This document shows, in pieces, positions 17,593 to 27,222 of a stretch of DNA of 27,484 nt; position 1 is the stretch's first letter, and every line of letters begins with the position of its first letter. A program made the translations under genes and the position numbers. Below the pieces are notes generated by a model. That model was not told where the DNA came from. It was given only the letters and a program-made list of their open reading frames with translations, and ran no database searches. Source of the stretch: Glomus cerebriforme (Eukaryota; Glomeromycota; Glomeromycetes; Glomerales; Glomeraceae); assembly GCA_003550305.1 (NCBI GenBank), contig QKYT01000355.1, positions 64,825 to 92,308 of the forward strand, in the 5' to 3' direction.

Positions 17593-18239
17593 CTACATTA
17601 GCCATTATGGTGCTTCATTAGGCTCTTCCGCACACCACTGTTATTGTTTCATTAATCAGTGCATTTTTTCTATACTGTGTTATTATACCATGATTGTACT
17701 TTGAAAAAATATAATAAAGGGCTTTACTTTGATTTTTTAAAAGTGTTATGTGTTTTGTGCCCTCCTTGTTCTTTGAGATAACATAAATACTCTCGAACAA
17801 GATATTCATTATTAACGGTGGCTTAGCTAGATCAGGGAGACGAAATCTGATTGGCCGATCATCTCGTGATTTGAGTTGCGGGAAGGTTGCGAGGAAGTGC
17901 CGGGAACTGTCTGGGAGCCAGGGTGATACAAATTTTTATGTTATACATCATGCACAGCGCCTACGGCCAAACCACATGTAAATATAGCCGAGATATGTCA
18001 CTGATATGACCCTATATAAATCTATGCTTGTAATCGAATAAAAAAAAATGAATTTTGGATTTACTAGCATGTAGTCTCACAAATAGGCTACAAACCAATT
18101 AACCGCTAATCAGTAAATCCGTATAAATTTGAATGATGATATTCTATAGTATAAGTTGCTAAAGAATTGTTAGAATTCGCTAAAAATGCTTATAAATCAA
18201 CAATATCACAAAATTGTTATAATCTACTAAAACACTATT
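17593..18239. other. Intergenic region with a GC-richer island and A-box-like motif
   Basis: Poly(A)-type signal AATAAA occurs near 17714, after the trihelix-like gene. Around 17819-17940 the composition is much less AT-rich than elsewhere. TGGCTTAGCTAG at 17819-17830 fits the tRNA A-box consensus at 11 of 12 positions, and GGTTGCGAGG at 17885-17894 is a poor B-box candidate. No tRNA cloverleaf can be drawn by eye, so a decayed tRNA-derived SINE is only a possibility. Confidence 0.3.
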
Positions 18240-19139
18240 ATGGATTTAGATAGTAGAGCCCAATATAAGCTAGTTTCTGTAGGCTATAGTGATGTAAACT
18301 TCAAAGAATATAGAAGAATATTAGAAGCATTATGTGAATGATATGATTATGAAACACCAGAAATGTGGTGCTCCTGTATCCGTGGTCCATTTAGAAAAAT
18401 ACTTGAAGAGAATCCAAGAATTCTTTCTGGGAATGGATACATTACAATGTGTGGAAAATTAATTGAAAGAAGTGATAAAGTCCATGCTCATCCAACAAAT
18501 TATATATATTGTAGTGTATGTGACTCCTTAGTTTTCATACCTGGAGCTAATTATAGCGCCCGTCTCTATCATGATAACCACTTGAAAAGATGTATTTCTG
18601 GAAATACTATTTCAAATGAACATGCAAGAAGAAATGAAATTCTCAAATCTATTGATAGAAGTGAATTTCAGATCTGGCAATATAAACAATACATATTACA
18701 AGAAGAGGCTAAAATTAATCATCTTCGTCTAGAGCTTTTCTCCCAATCTACTCCACACTCAGAAAAGGATAAATTGGCATTGATATCATATGATCATGAT
18801 GCGTATTTAACAGACTATGAAATTTATGCACAATCTAAAGCAAAAGATACTATGCCAGCTTCTAATGTCGGGCAAAAAATAGTTTTACCAATTTCTCATC
18901 ATGTGTTAAACCAAAGATTCGAAGCACTAAAGCCTGATGCATTAATGTGACGTAGTGCAAGTGCGCCTAGCTTTATTGATGTTGATGAGTACTGGACTTC
19001 TGTGTGAAAAATGCAATGAAATAGACTTAGCCGTTAAGACGCTTCGCAATATCTTTTAACCGAATATTAGCATTATGTATCTCTTGACTATGTCGAAGCC
19101 AAACATAAGTTATACTTTATTTTTTTGCGAAATGAATAG
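18240..19139 (+). pseudogene. 300-codon family gene, six stops, no frameshift
   Basis: ATG 18240 to TAG 19137-19139 is one frame. Internal stops are TGA 18339, TGA 18948, TGA 19005, TGA 19017, TAA 19035 and TAG 19068. The protein has a Cys-containing middle: C-S-C-I-R-G-P-F-R-K-I, G-Y-I-T-M-C-G-K-L-I-E-R, Y-C-S-V-C-D-S-L-V-F-I-P-G-A and H-D-N-H-L-K-R-C. The cysteine/histidine spacing (C-x2-C, later H-x5-C) suggests a zinc site. A coiled helix follows (I-W-Q-Y-K-Q-Y-I-L-Q-E-E-A-K). The first TGA (C-E-stop-Y-D-Y-E-T) probably replaces Trp. The TAA and TAG (R-stop-D-A-S-Q, E-Y-stop-H-Y) probably replace Gln. I recall close relatives in Rhizophagus; function unknown. Confidence 0.75.
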
Positions 19140-19279
19140 CTATATAATCTGCATGCATGATCGCCTAGTATAATTGTGAAATGTATCACCTGCAGGATAA
19201 AAAACCTGATTTGCCTATTCTGGGTTAGATCCTCCAATATACTGTATAACTATTTTAGTGAAGTATTTCAGGAAGATCT

Positions 19280-19576
19280 ATGAGGCAGTCTTGGGGATTC
19301 TTGATTGTGAGACAATATAACTATCGGTTTGAGAATTTCTATGCGACAGTTATTCAGCAAGCTTATAGGAATTACAAGAAGAGACCCGAATCTTTGGCAA
19401 AACGGGTTTGGGAGGCGGTGAGGAATAATAGTACTTCTGACAATAAGAAGTTTTTAGATATTGTTCCTCGTGGTAAAACATATCATTTCATTAATGGAAA
19501 ACTAATAGAATCTAATTATGTGAGTGACCAATTTTATGTAGAAAATAAGCATAACATTTATTTTGCTGATACTTGA
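19280..19576 (+). CDS. 98-residue protein with IQ motif
   Basis: ATG 19280 opens an unbroken frame to TGA 19574-19576. Residues 25-35 read I-Q-Q-A-Y-R-N-Y-K-K-R, an exact match to the IQ calmodulin-binding consensus IQxxxRxxxxR, within a basic helix. It continues with S-L-A-K-R-V-W-E-A-V-R-N-N and a beta-rich C-terminus. A possible splice acceptor (TATTTCAG, ending at 19271) lies just upstream, so this may be the last exon of a longer gene whose 5-prime part is not evident. Calmodulin binding is inferred from the motif only. I recall this domain as a recurrent C-terminal segment in Rhizophagus proteins. Confidence 0.6.
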   Translation: MRQSWGFLIVRQYNYRFENFYATVIQQAYRNYKKRPESLAKRVWEAVRNNSTSDNKKFLDIVPRGKTYHFINGKLIESNYVSDQFYVENKHNIYFADT

Positions 19577-19657
19577 GTAAAAGCAAAGAAAAATCAGTCA
19601 TATAGATGATTATGTATTGTGATATACATAGCTACTTTTAGAGTATTATATCAGTAA

Positions 19658-19915
19658 GGCTATATAGTTGTTAGAAGTACAGGCTGGTCTGACATATTAA
19701 AATGGTTACAGAATCCCAAATATTATCATATTAATAAAAAATATAACTTTGAAAACATCATCAGAATTTCAGATTGCGAGAAATATAGAGGTAAATCGAC
19801 AGAAATACAAAGAATATGCCAATTTCTGCTGTTAGAATTCTTATACTATATTCACGGAAAGGATGTTACCGTGAATTTCTCAGATTTGGATGATAATTGT
19901 GAGTTTGTGCGCTGA
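19658..19915 (+). pseudogene. Coding fragment resembling an F-box family gene interior
   Basis: An open segment of 85 codons before TGA 19913-19915, with no ATG at its beginning. It reads G-W-S-D-I-L-K-W-L-Q-N-P-K-Y-Y-H, then I-I-R-I-S-D-C-E-K-Y-R-G-K and F-L-L-L-E-F-L-Y-Y-I-H-G-K. Composition and helix/strand alternation look protein-like. The W-L-x-N-P and leucine-rich pattern recalls Rhizophagus F-box proteins, but without an F-box the assignment is tentative. Confidence 0.4.
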
Positions 19916-20567
19916 ATTTTCCAGATCAGTCCTTGACCCAAATCCTGAATAATATATTGTCCAGCCACAATGCATGTTGATATGTACAACATAAATTAGC
20001 ACATTTTTGATCCTCGTTAAAGTGCATATGATGTAATAGATGATACTCTGCAAATCATCTGTGTGAGTGCGACTATTGCTTGTATGACAAATTAATTTTC
20101 ACACATAAGAAATCAATCCCCAAAATATTTCAAATTTTTTCCTCGCAATATTTAGCCGAATAATGAATTTATTTCCTTTCACGCCACAGGTTATTCCTAC
20201 TAGATTTTTTGACCAGAATATATTTATATGACGTTACTAGGTCTTTATTACTGAGCGGTCGGGCAAGTGAAATAAAAAAAAAAGTATGTACAGTATATGC
20301 ATATTTTCCAACGCCTTTGCAATGTTGAGATCTATAATGTACATTCCACATGTCTTACTCTTAAACATAAAATTTTGGCGTAAAGTGTCTCGCATATTTC
20401 TCCTATCTCTCTCCCAACATTAATGTGAGTTAGAGAATACATGAATGTGGGAAATGGTGACATTTAAAAAGGCTGTATAGGTAATTTTTTGTTATACCGC
20501 ACTTTGCTAGAGTTATTTTCACTCTCTCAATTTACATTATTTTTCTAATACCAACTCTTTATAAAAT
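19916..20567. other. Intergenic, upstream of the multi-exon family gene
   Basis: No gene is visible. It is AT-rich. The final 70 bp before ATG 20568 are pyrimidine-rich (TTATTTTCACTCTCTC), as is common upstream of fungal starts. Confidence 0.4.
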
Positions 20568-22492
20568 ATGTCTACTGAATTATACCAAAAGGTCTATGAC
20601 TTTCTCGCTAACTCCCCTTTAGAACATATAACCGCTTCTTCCGTTATTTTTCAGATTATAGAAGAAGAACCTTGGATCACCAAAGAAGAATCGAGAAGTA
20701 TAGTAAATAATGCTATTAACGTCTCATTAAATATCTACTCTAATGATATACCCGCGCAGAATAAACTTCTTAGAATTCTTGTACAGATTAGTTTTTTTGC
20801 TTTAGCAAACCTATGATATGATTAAATAAATGATGAATGGCACGAATTGAAAGTCAGGTAGTTGGCATAATAGTTTTGTTCCATAGCCCATGAGTAGAGG
20901 ATATAATCCTTAAAAAATGTGGAGAACGTCTAAACTATATTCTTATGCAAACTTCTTTGTTGATATTTTGATATTTTGCAAATGCCATTTTTTGTGGTAG
21001 ATCACACGATGGTAACTTTGCAATCATCTGATGAGGAGTGGGTCGGTCAAAAAAATGCATTTTTATTATAGATCATGATCTAATTCAGGTTTTTTTCTGC
21101 GCCAGTTTGATGATGCTTTTGAAGGAGTGTGTAGTTTACATGATATAAGTGCAGTAAAATTGGTATGTCATTTTTTTTACATAAGATATTAACCTAATTT
21201 TATGATATACTAATTCACCCTCTTGTACTTATAAAGAGTAAAGAGAAACCTATCAGCTCAGAGTGAATTATAGCTAATTTTACCAAGTTAAAGTCAAAAT
21301 TTACAGTAAGTTATGTTAGATAATGGATATGGGTTTTGAGAAAAATCTAATTTTATACTTCTTAGAGCATTGTTCAGAAAAAGCCAACACCTCTTTACAA
21401 ACGTTTGCTTAAAGATTTGGATAATGTGCCTGTTCTCAGCTTATCGCAAAAATCTCCTCTTGCCAGCCAAGTTATTAGTGATGAGTGAGATAAAATATGA
21501 AAACTACCAAAAAACTTATATAATGATTTTATGGTAAGATTTTATCTAGATCCTTATTTAATAGATATATCTTAATTCATCTGATAATTTTAGAAACCAG
21601 CTAGATGGATGGCGTCTAGTTCTATACCATCAGAAGTTCGTGATGTTTGTAGAAATTTTGTATCAAAACATTCAGAATTTCAAATAGAGGTCATACTCGA
21701 TTTGTTATCTCATGATGGGAATTGGAAAGATTCGAAAGAGGTTCTTTCAGAAGTTACTATAGGAATTTTAAATACTTTGAGCGATTCATGGGAAAATCCA
21801 GCTTTTGGTTCTGAGTTTGTGAGTTCGCTTAATGAGGATACCTATGTAACAAATGTCATAGTATCAGCAATTTGGGTCACGTTAAAGAATTTTCCATTTG
21901 AAAAGTCTTCGTTCATTAGTACGTGAGTTTGAAATAGTAATATATTGTATATAAAGTAGAAAATCAGTTATTAACTATATTTTTTAATTCAGAACGTCAA
22001 AGTACCGCAAGTGCTGATAGAAAGAAAAAAGGACAATTGTGAAGATGCCCTAATATAATGTTCATAATTAAATTTGGTGATAGAGTTTTTGAACTCATGT
22101 ACACTGAATGCTCACGTTTGATTTGCTCAGAGAAGAAAAAAAATGATGATAGAATAAAATTGTGGTGAGAGGCCACCAATGGTATGTATTGGGTACGCAA
22201 AGGGCGCAAATCCAATATAGATGAATTTGGAATTATTAGTCTTCAAGTAGCTGGAGATATCTTGTACCTAAATGTTCTTATTAGGGATGAAGGGAATTTT
22301 CATCGATATTGTTATTTACGGTCTGTAAAGATCCCAATACAGTTAGAAGATAGTGATGTAGTAAACAAATTCATTAAAGCATTATTAATTGTGCGAAATA
22401 TAATAATTGTTAACATATCTTGGTTGTATTATGCACCTATATCTAGATCAGAAAGACGTATGGAAGATAGCTCAACTGTAGATTCTGAATAA
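20568..22492 (+). pseudogene. Multi-exon family gene, broken by TGA codons
   Basis: Exon 1 starts at ATG 20568 and reads cleanly to 20816; coding sense continues to about 20970 with TGA 20817, TAA 20826, one frame slip and further TGAs. Clear later exons are 21106-21162, 21366-21533, 21594-21918 and 21993-22492. They join in phases 0, 0, 0 and 1 across introns of 203, 60 and 74 bp among the last four, the last with donor GTACGT. TGA 21486 and 21498 lie in D-E-stop-D-K-I-stop-K-L-P, where Trp is expected. TGA 22040 and 22166 (K-L-W-stop-E-A) are likely old Arg codons. Motifs include V-R-D-V-C-R-N-F-V-S-K-H-S-E-F and I-L-D-L-L-S-H-D-G-N-W-K. I recall this as a large Rhizophagus family of unknown function. 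Confidence 0.75.
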
Positions 22493-22550
22493 TTAGATTA
22501 TTTTTATATGCATCTAGGGTAAAGTCCCAAACCTTTGTATTTTTTTCATA

Positions 22551-22660
22551 TGTATTAATAAAAATTTTCTTGGCAAAAGTGCGTGAATTTTTTCACGCTA
22601 TCACATGATTTTTTTTTTGAATATTAACATACTAATATTACATTATATAAGCATACAATT
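22551..22660 (+). promoter_or_regulatory. Module 3 upstream block: TTGGCAAAA, palindrome, CACATG, T-tract
   Basis: TATTAATAAAAATTTTC and TTGGCAAAAG are followed by GCGTGAA-tttt-TTCACGC (22581-22598), then CACATGAT (22602-22609) and a T10 run ending in GAATATT. It starts about 60 bp after the stop of the preceding gene. The palindrome shares no arm sequence with module 1 and only the GCGT edge with module 2. Confidence 0.65.
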
Positions 22661-22697
22661 TAAAATAGATATAACCAATTCATTGAGATAATGCATT

Positions 22698-22877
22698 GCC
22701 AAGTTTGAGGTTGAGAATGTTAAAATTAAGGCCAAGAATAATAAAATTATAGCTAAGAATATTGAGCTTAAGGTCAAAGTTACAAAATTGGAAGATAAGC
22801 AATTGGAAAATAAATTAGTAAAAAATTTATTATCTGTACTGCGAGAACGTGATCATTTATTAATGCTGGCAAAGTGA
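22698..22877 (+). pseudogene. Coiled-coil family protein, copy 3, truncated and T-enriched
   Basis: A 59-codon frame without ATG reads F-E-V-E-N-V-K-I-K-A-K-N-N-K-I-I-A-K-N, then L-K-V-K-V-T-K-L-E-D-K, the heptad pattern of copies 1 and 2. It ends at TGA 22875-22877. Only the coiled-coil N-terminus survives; the signature and C-terminal domain are deleted. Codons are shifted toward A and T relative to copies 1 and 2. Confidence 0.65.
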
Positions 22878-22930
22878 TTGGTATTACAAAAAGTAATGTG
22901 TACATGATATCAGAGTAACTGATTTGCCAG
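22866..22930 (+). repeat. Nested inverted repeat, decayed version of the module 2 palindrome block
   Basis: Outer arms are CTGGCAAA (22866-22873) and TTTGCCAG (22923-22930). Inside lies GTGATTGGTATTAC, AAAAA, GTAATGTGTACATGAT. This is the module 2 block with C-to-T or G-to-A changes at most differences. The last bases of the truncated reading frame overlap it. Confidence 0.7.
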
Positions 22931-22967
22931 ATGTGACGCAATTTGTGATATTGGCACGTAAATTTAT

Positions 22968-22990
22968 CCTCCCTTGATCTATCAATCTGT
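22968..22990 (-). repeat. Inverted copy of the module 3-prime flank core
   Basis: On the minus strand it reads CAGATTGATAGATCAAGGGA, close to CAGATCGATAGATCAAGGGG at 15611-15630. In modules 1 and 2 this block is on the plus strand after the gene; here it is reversed. Confidence 0.55.
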
Positions 22991-23119
22991 AGAAGACAAC
23001 TTATCCTAATAATATATTCAGATAGCCTATCCTGATAAAATATTTTTTTTCAAATGAATATGAGAAAAAATTGCACGTAAAGTAAGATTTCGGTCAAGAT
23101 CATGCGCTTTTTGAGGATC

Positions 23120-23127
23120 TATATAAA
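23120..23127 (+). promoter_or_regulatory. TATA box of the gag-protease gene
   Basis: TATATAAA, 41 bp upstream of ATG 23168 and followed by a pyrimidine-rich leader. GCACGTAAA occurs twice upstream, near 22955 and near 23073. Confidence 0.5.
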
Positions 23128-23167
23128 TCAAAGGTTCTCCCATTCTCTTTTATAATCACAAAAAAGA

Positions 23168-26100
23168 ATGACATTTCAGAGACCTCATCCAAGACAGAGA
23201 AGAATATGTGAAGAATATAAAGCTAAGCTGGAGGAGGAGAACTACCATCTTTGTAATGAATTACAAACAGAAGTTGATAGTAATCGTCAGAATGAGAGAT
23301 GAATTGATCAACTAGAGCGAGATTATTTCCGATGTGAGCAAGAAATCCAAAATCTCAATAGGGAGATAGAGCACCTTGAAAATGCTTCAAAAGAGGAGAT
23401 AGTAGAGTTAAAATCTGAAATCTCTACCCTAAAAAGTCAGCTATATCAAACTAGGAAAGATGTGTGAGATAAGGGAAAATATATTTCTAGTTTAGAAGAG
23501 CAGTTAGTAGAATCTGAAGAACAAGTTGAGAAATTGTAATGCTGAATCAGAATCATCTCATCATGAAAAAATTCGCCTAAATGAAGGAATTCTTCAGACT
23601 TGTATAATTCTAATGATAATATGGCTACAATCACAGAGCTAGCAAATGCTATAGAAGGTTATGTGAATAATAAAGCAACAACTATGGATATTCTTATAGA
23701 CCAAATAAAAAGAGCTACAAGGCAGATTCGCCAAAAAGAGAATAATTTGCAATGTGATATATTTTAAGAGCAACAGAGATGCTATAATGCAGAAGCTGAA
23801 CGTGATAATGAAATTATATGAAGGCAACTTGCTGAAGGTGGGATGGCTAATGTTATTAGTGATCTCCATCAATATCAAACTAATGCTCAAAACCAGGTAA
23901 ATAGAATGATAGGTAATATGGCAAGAAAACAAGCCTGTATAGGTATGCTGGTACAAGAAAAATTTGCCTTACAATTATTGTATTAGCGAAATGCTCACCA
24001 CCTACAGCGAAGTAGAGGGGATATAGGTTTATTAGAATATAATCGAGATAGGCTCTATGAGCAATATGAAAAATGGAAAAATAAGACTCAAGCAGAATGC
24101 CAGAATATTTTAAATTTGCAAGGACAAATTTTGGCGCTTCAGAATAATTCATCAAATCAAATAAATATGGCAGGAATACCTCATCCATATTTTGTCTGGG
24201 ATGATAGTATCCTAGACTTTCTTGTGCAACTTAGACTAGACTTGCAGAATCAGGAAATAAATCCAAATGATAATGCAACAGGTCCTCCAACAGGAAGAGA
24301 TAATGCAATAGGACATTTAAGAGCCTGTATGAAAGGAAGGACTTTAGAATGGTTTGATGATAAGATTACTACAAAGCAGAATTGAAAGCTAACTAACTTA
24401 CTCAATAATATAGGGCAGGCTAACTTAGTTGCAGTAAATGGGCAAACTGCAGTACAGATATGAGTTAATGCATTAAATGAGGTTGTTGACCAACCAGAAA
24501 ATGCAATAGTCAAGTTAAGAGCTGTAGAAGATACTTGGAATGAAGACTGGCATATAGCAGGTGGCCGTCCTACTAATGCTCCTGTAAATGCACCAAATGC
24601 TAATGCTGAAAATACAGTAGTTGTAGCTGGTATTCATTTTGGTCAAGTCATATGGTGGCTAAAAATACATTTTCCTATAATGAAAGAGAAGCTTTGGGAT
24701 TTGATGTATGGAACAATCAGAAAGGGAGATATGACTATAGATGAATTATATAGAAAAATATTACGAATAGGTAGACGAGCCAACTATAGACCTGAAGAAT
24801 TACGTAAGAAATTCTTAGATGCCCTACCACTTCCATGGCTTGAAAAAGCTGAGAATATTGGCAAACATTTGCCATTAGATGAATTATCTAAAAAGCTTTA
24901 TGAGATAGAATTATGCCAAATTGCTAGACATAAAAGGGATAGAATATCTGATCTGCTAGTATCTCAATGAGCATCTTAGCAAATATATGAACCTTCACCT
25001 GTTTCAGCCTCGCAACAACAAGAAATTTCTTTAGAAGATATGCAAAAAGCAATTCAAAATGCATTAGCACAATAAAAAACTGAATACTAGTCTTTATTAG
25101 AAAAACAGAAAAATGAATTCCAAGTGCAGATGGCCCAACAAAGCAAAAAAACTCCTTCACCAATTCCACCTAAAAATATGGAGCAAATACGTGATTCATA
25201 TGAAAATGATAATCCCTTTATTGGGCCTCCAACACCACATAAATCAGATAAGTATCGTTCAGCAAGAATCAATAGATTAGAAACTATAGTTGGTAAAGTT
25301 ACGGACACAGTTGGTACTGTTGCAGATTCTGTAGGTCAATTAAGTGATCGAATGGGAAGGATGTCACTTAATGAACAATCACAAAAACCTTTTTATTGCA
25401 GTAATTGTGAACAAGAAGGTCATAAGAAAAATAATTGCCATAACTTAAATCCTGTAGCTAAATCAAATTTTACACGTTACTATCCTCAACTTCCATCTAT
25501 GCAGTCTCAATACACACCTCCAGATTCAGATAATGAGGAAGATGGTTATAATGAGGAAAATAATAGATGGACTGAATATGACCCACCGGTAAAAAAAAAC
25601 AGGTAAATGATAAGTTGGCTGGGGACACTAATGCGATTATACCCGCAGAATCTAGCCAACCTGAAACATATGATGAGCTGTTACCAAAACTTTCACTAAC
25701 AATGCGTAAAATGTGTCTATCTCAAAATGTTTAGGAGGAGAAGTCAAAAAAAGATGAGTAGTTTTTGTCCCTACAATACTTGAATACTAGTATAAATGAT
25801 TTACCAATCTCTGAATCTTTTTTAGATAATGGAAGTAAATTTGATGGATTTAATTTAGCTACTGTTGAAGTGCTTGGATAGAAAGTTGATAAACCTTCCA
25901 AATTTGCTGTAAAAGGTAATTCTGAACATATCTCTGAAGCACTAGGATGGTATACGAATGTAGCAGTCACTCTAAAGGACATGAAAGGGAATCCAATCAT
26001 TACTATTATTGGAAATTATGCTTGTGTTGATAATGGTGAGCCCAAATCAATGCTATGGTTAGGTACAACAGGAATTTGAAAAGTCAAAGGTATTTCTGAT

Positions 26101-26390
26101 CTAACTAAAAATCAGTTTTGCATAGAGGATCATGAAAAGACATATATTATCCCAACTTTTAATAAGACTCCAATAGTCAAAGATCTGCCAAAAGAGGAGC
26201 AGGAATCATCATCTCAGGTTTTCACTAATTCTTCTAACCTAAATAGTAAAGAGGACTTAAAAAAAAGTGTGAAGAGTTTGAAAAGCACCTCATAAAAACT
26301 GAAGAAATGCTCTATTTGGCCTTAAATACTGGTAAATTTCTTGCTGATACATGTGAATCCTTATATGAGAGGAGTGGTATTAGCTGTTAA
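23168..26390 (+). pseudogene. Gag plus aspartyl-protease retroelement gene, decayed, no reverse transcriptase
   Basis: One frame holds from 23168 to about 25590 apart from a compensated slip at 23540-23620. A frame change at the A9 run 25591-25599 and another at an A8 run near 26260 follow. In order: a coiled coil; a capsid-like region (E-W-F-D-D-K-I, L-E-E-L-R type helices, F-L-D-A-L-P-L-P-W-L); a CCHC zinc knuckle C-x2-C-x4-H-x4-C (25397-25438); and a retropepsin-like domain. There D-N-G (25825-25833) stands where D-S/T-G is required, and G-W-Y-T-N-V-A-V follows. About 15 stops interrupt it, for example TGA 23300, TAG 23984, TGA 24383, TGA 24968, TAA 25073 and TAG 25879. No reverse transcriptase, integrase or LTR is seen. 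It is non-autonomous or a remnant. Confidence 0.8.
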
Positions 26391-26450
26391 ACCCTTAAGG
26401 ATTTTACCACGATTAACTAGATTTTTAAGAAGAGATTCCACTCTGTCTTC

Positions 26451-26810
26451 TCAGAATGTATTAGACAAATTATTAGAAAAAGAGGCCACACCATTTTTGT
26501 TATTTTTTTCCACCATACTGGTTGCTTCAGTAACCGGCTTACCATCTATTTTAAGCTTCTTTTTTTGAGCATTCTTTTTTGGAATCTCTGTAGCCTCAAG
26601 AGTCTGTTCTGTCTTATCAGTTTGGAAATTTTTATCCAAAGCAGGCTGATCGGAAGAAGATAAAATAAGCCCTTGTTGAAGACATTCACTATTGTTCCAT
26701 ATTTCATAAATACGCTGAGCACTAATATGGAATTTTTCAGCTATTTTTTTTGATGCATTAGGTATCTTACCTCTTGACTCTTTAATCTCTTTAATATCAG
26801 ATTCTGACAA
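26451..26810 (-). CDS. HTH (homeodomain-like) protein fragment
   Basis: Read on the minus strand, it has 119 codons open from 26810. The first codon is TTG; the nearest ATG upstream (26842) is in another frame, so the true start is uncertain or lost by a one-base indel. Residues 1-42 form a helix-turn-helix pattern: S-E-S-D-I-K-E-I-K-E-S-R-G-K-I, then A-S-K-K-I-A-E-K-F-H-I-S-A-Q-R-I-Y-E-I-W. This resembles the N-terminal DNA-binding helices of transposases. The rest is polar, with Lys-rich stretches (KKNAQKKKLK). It is convergent with the gag-protease gene (60 bp between stops). I recall the domain as common in Rhizophagus. Probably transposon-derived. Confidence 0.55.
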   Translation of the reverse strand: MSESDIKEIKESRGKIPNASKKIAEKFHISAQRIYEIWNNSECLQQGLILSSSDQPALDKNFQTDKTEQTLEATEIPKKNAQKKKLKIDGKPVTEATSMVEKNNKNGVASFSNNLSNTF

Positions 26811-27222
26811 TTGAGTTGCATTGGATCAGTAAAATTTTTCATGGAAATGGGTAATCATTTTTTTTAGTCAGAATATATATGCAAAAAAACTACCAATAAT
26901 TTTTTCAATACTATTTAATGAGTATCAATATTTCTGAAGATTTAATACATACTAGTAGTTCAACGATATCCATGTCTAGTCTATCGATTGGTTGTCCTAC
27001 TTTTATAGGATGTAATAGTTCAGTACGTCAATTTTTACCTCTTTGTTGATACTTGTCGTAGGTTTGTACATATCGTCATACATCATTAAACATTTGCGGC
27101 CACAGTGTCTTTCAATAAGAGTCAGTGCTTTTCAATACATATCGGTGGCCTTCAATACATATCGGTAGTATCAAAGTAATAAATGAAAAATATGATGAGT
27201 TTGATGATGATAAGTATATTAC
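26811..27222. other. Intergenic with a 20-bp tandem repeat
   Basis: There is no convincing gene; a 44-codon frame from ATG 26918 (Ser/Thr-rich) is possible but unsupported. TTCAATACATATCGGTGGCC at 27131-27150 is repeated at 27151-27170 with the last four bases changed. Confidence 0.45.

Noticed and set aside
6584..20301. Shared 16-mer GTATGTACAGTATATG at two intergenic sites
   Set aside because: The flanks do not align, and the word is AT-rich and partly palindromic, so chance or an unrelated short motif is likely.
23639..24188. Hydrophobic minus-strand frames resembling a membrane protein
   Set aside because: They lie opposite the gag coiled coil, whose Gln/Asn/Glu codons read as Leu/Ile/Phe on the other strand.
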